Positions 1-5,200 of a stretch of DNA of 6,583 nt are shown here, piece after piece. This stretch comes from an uncultured Roseiflexaceae bacterium (GTDB taxonomy: Bacteria; Chloroflexota; Chloroflexia; Chloroflexales; Roseiflexaceae). How positions within the stretch are numbered: position 1 is the first letter of the stretch; every line of letters begins with the position of its first letter. The notes under the pieces are model-generated. The model searched no databases, had not been told where the DNA came from, and saw only the letters and a program-made list of their open reading frames with translations. The translations under genes and the position numbers were made by a program. The DNA lies in NCBI GenBank assembly GCA_903932805.1, contig CAIZHO010000633.1, positions 1-6,583 on the forward strand, given 5' to 3'.

Positions 1-693
1 ACCCAAGAAACTCAATCCAGCTTCGGCGAACATCGTTGCCGGGATCCCGAGCGTGAATGAGATGATCAACGGAGACAGCGCGTTCGGCAGCAAGTGCTTG
101 AGTGCGATGTTTACATTTGTCACGCCGATTGCACGAGCAGATTCGATATATTCTTTCTCTCGCAGAGAAAGTATTTGTGCGCGTGTAAGCCGACACATTT
201 CGATCCAACTAATGATGCCTAATGCGATGATGATATTGAGGAGACCGCCACCCCAGAGGGCGAGCAAGAATAGCGCAAATAGGAGTTGTGGAATCGCGGT
301 AAACACTTCGATTGTGCCCATCACCAGGGTGTCGACCCAGCCACCTAAGAATCCAGCTGCCGCGCCCAATGTCACGCCGATAATGACGGCAACGATTTGG
401 ACACTCAGACCGATAGATAGTGATACACGTGCGCCGTAGATAATACGACTCAGCTGATCACGGCCGATGGTGTCAGTTCCCAGGGGGTACTGCCAGCTAG
501 GGAACTTGCGGGACTGTGTCAAGTTGGTCTTGTCGTATGGAGATGGCGAAATCACATCTGCGAATATGGCCATGAAGAAAAACAAACCCACCACAAAAAG
601 CGCACCCACAGCCAATTTGTTGCGGCTGAATCGTATTGCGGCGTCACGCCAGAGGTTGGCAGGTTTACGCTCGTTTAACGGTATACCGATCAT
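1..693 (-). CDS. Peptide/nickel-type ABC transporter permease, DppC/OppC family (partial, C-terminus missing)
   Basis: This is an inner-membrane channel subunit of a binding-protein-dependent importer, probably for di- or oligopeptides. It would pair with the DppB-type subunit encoded just upstream. The 231 visible residues begin with a short cytoplasmic N-terminus and a first membrane helix at about residues 27-47, as in the OppC N-terminal domain. Next comes the family signature GTDTIGRDQLSR (72-83) followed by the GARVSL stretch, then several hydrophobic helices between about 90 and 165. The EAA loop, EYIESARAIG at 181-190, contacts the ATPase and is followed by the conserved LLPN. The window ends inside the conserved GLSFLG motif. 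Family members run to roughly 280-310 residues, so about 60-70 residues including the last helix are lost at the edge. The ATG at 693 is supported by a well-placed AAAGGA ribosome site. The family is clear. The substrate cannot be told from permeases; nickel, dipeptides, oligopeptides or sugars are all possible. Confidence 0.95.
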   Translation of the reverse strand, partial: MIGIPLNERKPANLWRDAAIRFSRNKLAVGALFVVGLFFFMAIFADVISPSPYDKTNLTQSRKFPSWQYPLGTDTIGRDQLSRIIYGARVSLSIGLSVQIVAVIIGVTLGAAAGFLGGWVDTLVMGTIEVFTAIPQLLFALFLLALWGGGLLNIIIALGIISWIEMCRLTRAQILSLREKEYIESARAIGVTNVNIALKHLLPNALSPLIISFTLGIPATMFAEAGLSFLG

Positions 694-699
694 GATTGT

Positions 700-705
700 T
701 CCTTT
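700..705 (-). promoter_or_regulatory. Ribosome binding site of the DppC-type permease
   Basis: On the minus strand this reads AAAGGA, six bases before the ATG whose first base is 693. It lies entirely in the 23-base gap between the two permease genes. It fixes the DppC-type start and supports translation from a shared transcript. Confidence 0.75.
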
Positions 706-716
706 GTTGATAGCAA

Positions 717-1649
717 TTAGTCAAGCTTAATGCGTGGGTCAATCACGGTAGCGACAAGGTCAGTCAGCAGGTACAAAAGTCCCCACAGAGATGCAACCAT
801 GAGCATGAGCGCCAAAATCATGGGGTAATCTCGGGAAGTGATGCTGGTAACAAAGAACTTGCCGATTCCATTAACGCGGAACATTGTTTCGACAAAAATT
901 GTGCCGGTGATCATATTTGGGACCATGGGCCCCAATGCGGTAATAATCGGGATCAACGCATTCTTCATGGTGTGCCGCCAGATGACCATTGTCTCTGATA
1001 AACCTTTGGCTCGGGCTGTGCGTATGTAATCAGCAGTCAATACTTCGGTCAAACTGCCGCGTGTGAAGCGAGCTGCTATACCCATGGGCCCGAGTCCCAA
1101 CGCAATGACGGGCATTATCCACGCCGTTGGATCGCTCCAACGATCGGCATCCAGCGAAATGGGCAGCCATTGGAGCTTCACGGTCAAAATCAAAATCATC
1201 CAAATAGAGATAATGAAATTGGGTACGGTCATGCCGAGTGTGGAGATAAACGTGACAACCGTGTCCACCCAGGTATTTTGGCGGATTCCCGCCAAAATAC
1301 CCATAAATACACCCAATGCGATTGAGATTAGTACGGTGATCCCACCGAGTTGAATGCTTTTGGGCCATACCGATGCAATCACGTCGATGACGGAGGTGTC
1401 TTTGAACTGGTACGAAATGCCGAAGTCGCCTTTCAGGGCATTGCCAACCCAGGTGAGATATTGTTCGTGCAAGGGTTTGTCAAGCCCGAACTTTGCCAGC
1501 ATATTGGCACGCTGTTGTTCGGTCAGGTTGCGATTCGTCTCGTCCCATGGACCACCTGGCACGTTGTGCATCAGTAAAAAGACAACGACTGTTACCACGA
1601 AGAAAACGATGACAAGTCTGATTAGACGCGAGATGATGTAGATTACCAT
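717..1649 (-). CDS. Peptide/nickel-type ABC transporter permease, DppB/OppB family
   Basis: This is a complete 310-residue inner-membrane permease, the usual length for DppB/OppB proteins, and the likely channel partner of the DppC-type subunit that follows 23 bases downstream. The first helix spans about residues 9-27 and is followed by the typical HNVPGGP turn (28-34). A periplasmic segment holds FGLDKPLHEQYLTWV (54-68) and the GDFGIS motif (74-79). Further helices lie at about 99-122, 131-156, 177-195, 235-255 and 280-302. The EAA loop, DYIRTARAKG at 207-216, carries the ATPase contact, and the protein ends in the family-typical DPRIKLD. I chose the ATG at 1649 because the first helix then starts right after the N-terminus and a purine-rich site lies upstream. 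A TTG at 1739 would add 30 polar residues with cysteines that the family lacks. The binding protein and ATPases must be encoded outside the window. Substrate is unresolved. Confidence 0.95.
   Translation of the reverse strand: MVIYIISRLIRLVIVFFVVTVVVFLLMHNVPGGPWDETNRNLTEQQRANMLAKFGLDKPLHEQYLTWVGNALKGDFGISYQFKDTSVIDVIASVWPKSIQLGGITVLISIALGVFMGILAGIRQNTWVDTVVTFISTLGMTVPNFIISIWMILILTVKLQWLPISLDADRWSDPTAWIMPVIALGLGPMGIAARFTRGSLTEVLTADYIRTARAKGLSETMVIWRHTMKNALIPIITALGPMVPNMITGTIFVETMFRVNGIGKFFVTSITSRDYPMILALMLMVASLWGLLYLLTDLVATVIDPRIKLD
1272..1301. repeat. Perfect 13-bp inverted repeat with 4-base loop inside the DppB-type gene
   Basis: The left arm GGTATTTTGGCGG (1272-1284) is matched perfectly by CCGCCAAAATACC (1289-1301), with the loop ATTC between them. 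It lies in the coding sequence for residues 117-126 (GILAGIRQNT), near the end of a membrane helix. The mRNA could fold into a strong hairpin here. No T-run follows on either strand, so it does not look like an intrinsic terminator. Any function is unknown, and protein-level constraint plus chance may explain it. Confidence 0.8.
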
Positions 1650-1659
1650 GCAGGCGCAA

Positions 1660-1666
1660 TCCCTTT
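1660..1666 (-). promoter_or_regulatory. Ribosome binding site of the DppB-type permease
   Basis: The minus strand reads AAAGGGA, ten bases before the ATG at 1649. The spacing is slightly long but acceptable. This site helps choose 1649 over the upstream TTG at 1739. Confidence 0.55.
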
Positions 1667-1695
1667 CATAACAGTGCCGGATTCTGTGTGTGCTC

Positions 1696-1711
1696 ACACC
1701 GCGTGCGGTGT
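1696..1711. repeat. 7+7 bp inverted repeat in the leader of the permease operon
   Basis: ACACCGC and GCGGTGT face each other across the dinucleotide GT. The repeat lies 47 bases upstream of the DppB-type start codon. If the TACAAT at 1731-1736 (minus strand) is the -10 box, it falls about 13-28 bases into the transcript. It could be an operator or a short mRNA hairpin. It is not followed closely by a T-run on the minus strand. Confidence 0.4.
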
Positions 1712-1730
1712 TTAGCGTTTTTTGTACCCC

Positions 1731-1736
1731 ATTGTA
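1731..1736 (-). promoter_or_regulatory. Possible -10 box for the permease operon
   Basis: The minus strand reads TACAAT here, matching the sigma-70 -10 consensus at five of six positions. No good -35 box lies 16-18 bases upstream, so this would need an activator or another sigma factor. It overlaps the 8-bp palindrome TTGTACAA (1732-1739). The sequence GTACAA recurs ten bases further along the minus strand. This is a weak call. Confidence 0.2.
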
Positions 1737-1739
1737 CAA

Positions 1740-2179
1740 GCGTCATATGCATTCGTTCTGCAGGTTCAGGCTAGCCTGATTGTCTGAGTGCAAGTCAGCA
1801 AAGCACCTGCCATGTCCGCATATGACCGTTACAAAAAGTATCTGACATACATTACCACATTGAAGGCACATTTGCATACAGCGGTACACAATTTCTTATC
1901 ATGGAATACCTCCATTCTCCGAAACGGTTGATTGCCGTTGGTAAATCTGGCATATCTGGGCAGTTGTCATTCGCAAGGAGCAGGCCAAGAGTATTGGAAA
2001 CGATAGTGTGCTGACATAATCGCATGTGATGTGACAGCAGCATACTTGTGAATACGTAATGTTGGATATGCATTCACTGGAACGACGTTTCGAGAACTCA
2101 CCAATGAACTGCGCTTACGGAGACGCGGGGTGACAGAATCAATCGTTGCGTTGACACATCCACCATGGTATGTAGTAGG
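1740..2179. other. Divergent intergenic region without a convincing gene
   Basis: This stretch separates the leftward permease operon from the rightward RCC1 gene. It contains the palindrome at 1766-1779 and a few short open stretches. One runs from an ATG at 1812 to a stop at 1931 (39 codons, MSAYDRYKKYL...) but has no ribosome site. Another is a stop-to-stop plus-strand frame at 2052-2204 without an ATG, whose translation includes FRELTNELRLRRRG. Between them, another frame at about 1925-2012 is open. These could be scraps of one frameshifted, decayed gene, but length and composition do not prove it. A minus-strand frame at 1852-2073 has an unremarkable His/Met/Cys-rich composition and no support. 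No tRNA, terminator or transposon end was seen. Confidence 0.5.
1766..1779. promoter_or_regulatory. 14-bp perfect palindrome, candidate operator
   Basis: TCAGGCTAGCCTGA is a perfect palindrome with no spacer, as expected for a site bound by a symmetric dimeric regulator. It sits 117 bases upstream of the DppB-type start. That is about 48 bases upstream of the transcription start predicted from the TACAAT at 1731-1736, a distance more typical of an activator than of a blocking repressor. The bound protein is unknown. No second copy was seen in the window. Confidence 0.35.
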
Positions 2180-2188
2180 TGGTACAAT
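2180..2188 (+). promoter_or_regulatory. Extended -10 promoter of the RCC1-repeat gene
   Basis: TGGTACAAT combines the TGn extension with TACAAT, a five-of-six match to the sigma-70 -10 box. Transcription would start near 2195, giving a leader of about 24 bases before the ATG at 2219. There is no matching -35 box at normal spacing; the TTGACA at 2151-2156 is 26 bases away. Extended -10 promoters can work without a -35 box, which makes this a plausible but unproven start site. Confidence 0.4.
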
Positions 2189-2218
2189 AGTCACATTATT
2201 TTGAGCTAGATAGACGCT

Positions 2219-5200
2219 ATGCAACGCTTTGTTCTGCGCTTTTGGTACAGCATAATTGCCGTGTTTATTGTTCTGCTGATTGTTGCGCCGGCATCTGCAG
2301 TGGTGGGAATCATTGTCAAAAAAGTCATTGATCGACAAGCGGTCCTGCCCGAAGAACTCGCCGTTGGACGAAGCGAATTTGTTGACATAGACCCCATGCC
2401 TACGGACGATGTCGTTGCTCCATCGACGCAACAGCGTATGACCTTGGGGAGTGGTGCGGCGCATACGTGTGTGGTGGTGTACTCAGGGCATGTGATGTGT
2501 TGGGGTGCGAATGATGAGGGCCAACTTGGATTCGGGAACGACGGAACTGCAGTCCCATATTCGCAAACCGCCAATGTCGTGGCTTCCCTCCAAGATGTGA
2601 CGAGTGTTGCGGTCGGTTTGCGGCATAGCTGTGCACTCGTCCCCAGTCCTCGTGCGGTCTGGTGTTGGGGGAGCAATGCAGTACGGCAAATCGGGCAATC
2701 CATCGATGGCCCGGTGACCTCTGCCTCGTATCCGCAAATAGTAAATGGCCTCGACAACACGGTTGCGATTGCTGCTGGCGACGCACATACCTGCGCCCGC
2801 TCGGACGATGGCTCAATCCACTGTTGGGGGGCAAATAACCATGGTCAACTCGGTGCAGGGCAGATATCGCAACGTGCAGGTGTCCAACTTGTACCACTAC
2901 CCGAGCCGAGCACGGATCTGTTTGTGGGTGGCAACACTGCCTGCGCACGCCTGCAGAGTACAGCACTCTACTGTTGGGGGAGTATCCCATTTGATGGGAT
3001 GCGCGATGTAGCAACGCCAGAGCGTATTGAGCAGTTCGAACAGCGTACGACAGCACAGATTGTCATCAACACCGCACAGTTGTGCACGTTCGAGCCCACT
3101 GCTGATGTCCGGTGTTGGTCTGCGCAGGAGCCACAAGGCTATTTGGTCCCGCAGGGAGCTGGTGCAACAAAGCTACGCGCAGTGCATGATGGAACAGTCT
3201 GTGCAAGTGGCGTTGAAAACCAGGTCTGCTGGGATAGTGCAGGTCGCGCACGAATAATAATGGAACGTGGTGTCAGTGATGTCTCGGGTGGTACAGCATT
3301 TCAATGTATTGCGTTACGAGCGGGCAGAGTGCGCTGTCGCGGCGATAATGCGATGGGCCAACTCGCTAGTTCGCGGACGTCGCAGAGTGACGCGTTTGTC
3401 ACGGTAGCTCTCGGGAACGCAAGTTCACTGTTGAGTGCAGGTGCCGGGCACGTATGCGGAATGTGGCAACTCGGGATGCTCCGCTGTTGGGGCCGATCAT
3501 TTGAAGGCCAATTGGGTGTTGAAGAATACTATGGTACACGGAGCCGAACCGAACCCGTGACCCCTGACATCAATGGCGTGCTGTCCATTACGACCGGTAC
3601 TCGTCATACATGTGCGGTCCGCCACGACGAGCGGGTTTTTTGCTGGGGGGCAAACGCAAGCGGCCAATTAGGCACCAATGATGTATTAGATAGGAGCACA
3701 CCGACCTTCGTCAACGGAGTCACAGAGGGGATTGCCCTGAGTGCTGGGGCGGCACACACGTGTTTGCTCCAACATAGTGGGTCTGTATGGTGCTGGGGTG
3801 ACAATCATGCTGGGCAAGTCGGTGGTACGCAGAACGACGTGAAGACCCCCCGACGGATAGAATTAGTGCAGTCCGTGGTTGCAATAGCGTCGGGTGGTGC
3901 GACGAATTGTGGCTTGCAATCGGATGGCCTGGTTATCTGTTGGGGAGCGAAAATCGGGCAGATTGCTTCGTTTGCACCAATAACTGACCTCACCGATGTG
4001 ACTGCGGTGTCGGTTGGTAATCAATTCGTTTGCGCGCTCCGCATTGATGGTTCAGTCTGGTGCTGGGGTAATGAAAATGCGGTAGGGAGGGCACTCACCC
4101 CGCAACTCGTCCAAGGCCTACCCCCCGTTCGAAGCATCAGTGCTGGCGGACAACATGTCTGTGCAGTTGATACCGACCGGCGTCTGTGGTGTTGGGGCGA
4201 AAATCAACACGGCCAAGTAGCCCCAGATGATGCACGGACACGCATTCTCGACCCGATTCTGCGCGCTGACAACATTGCGTCCGTGACCGCGGGTTTTTCG
4301 ATGAGTTGTGCACGAAATGTGGCAGGGAGCACGAATTGCTGGGGCGATAATCGCTATGGACAACTCGCAAGCCCCGATTCGACCGTACGAGAAGCACGTA
4401 TTGACGGCTATGATGATGGTTTTTCATTGGTCGCCGGGGGGAATTTCAGCTGTGCTTTGCTCAAATATGTCAGCGTGCGCTGCTGGGGGAGCAATGAATA
4501 TGGCCAGTTGGGTGATGGCACAACTACATCGTCTGCAGTACCGCAGTCCGTGCGCAGCAACGAAGAAGTGGTGCGCATTTCTGCCGGTTCAGCACATGCC
4601 TGCACAATTATCATTGACGGTACCGTGCGTTGCTGGGGTCATAATAATTTTGGCCAGTTGGGCAACGAAGCGACTGAAGATAGTTCGACCCCTGTCGTTG
4701 CTGCAGTACAAGATGTCGTTGCGCTCTCATTAGGGCAATCTCACAGCTGTGCGCTCCTCCAAGATGGTGGGGGAGCGTGTTGGGGACGCAACGAAGATGG
4801 TCAATTGGGCAGTGGGAATACGGCAAACTCAGGAATGCCCCTCCGTGTTGCCGACCTCGTTCAGGCCGTTGCCATTGCAAGTGGAGGGAACCATACATGT
4901 GCGCTCAACCAGAGTACACAGGTGGTCTGTTGGGGACGCAATGAACAAGGGCAACTTGGGATTGGGAGCGTAGGGCCGGGGATTTCTGTCCCAGCCTCTG
5001 TGCCGCAATTGGGTGGGGTGACGGCAATTGCAGCAGGCACCGACCACACCTGCGCACTGGCCGACGGCGGGTCTGTTTGGTGCTGGGGGTGGAACCGATT
5101 CGGTCAGACTGCAGCAGAGATAATCGGCGAAAAATCATTTACACTAACTCCGCGCAAGATTCCTGATCTCGTCAATGTCATTGCAATTCAGGCGGGAGGG

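Noticed and set aside
53..730. Plus-strand open stretches opposite the DppC-type permease
   Set aside because: The minus-strand frame gives an unmistakable permease with its motifs in order; the plus-strand translations look like shadows.
1717..1722. T-run after the 1696-1711 inverted repeat, suggesting a plus-strand terminator
   Set aside because: The run is separated from the stem by five bases and no plus-strand gene lies upstream for it to terminate.
1650..1739. Upstream extension of the DppB-type permease to a TTG at 1739
   Set aside because: It would add 30 polar residues with three cysteines before the first helix, unlike the family, and the ATG at 1649 has a ribosome binding site.
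2151..2156. TTGACA, a perfect -35 hexamer upstream of the RCC1 gene
   Set aside because: The distance to the TACAAT at 2183 is 26 bases, too long for a normal promoter, and no -10-like box occurs at 16-18 bases. The extended -10 reading does not need it.
2984..3000. 7-bp inverted repeat ATCCCAT/ATGGGAT with a 3-base loop in the RCC1 gene
   Set aside because: It is short and inside coding sequence with no T-run or other context; inverted repeats of this size are expected by chance in several kilobases.
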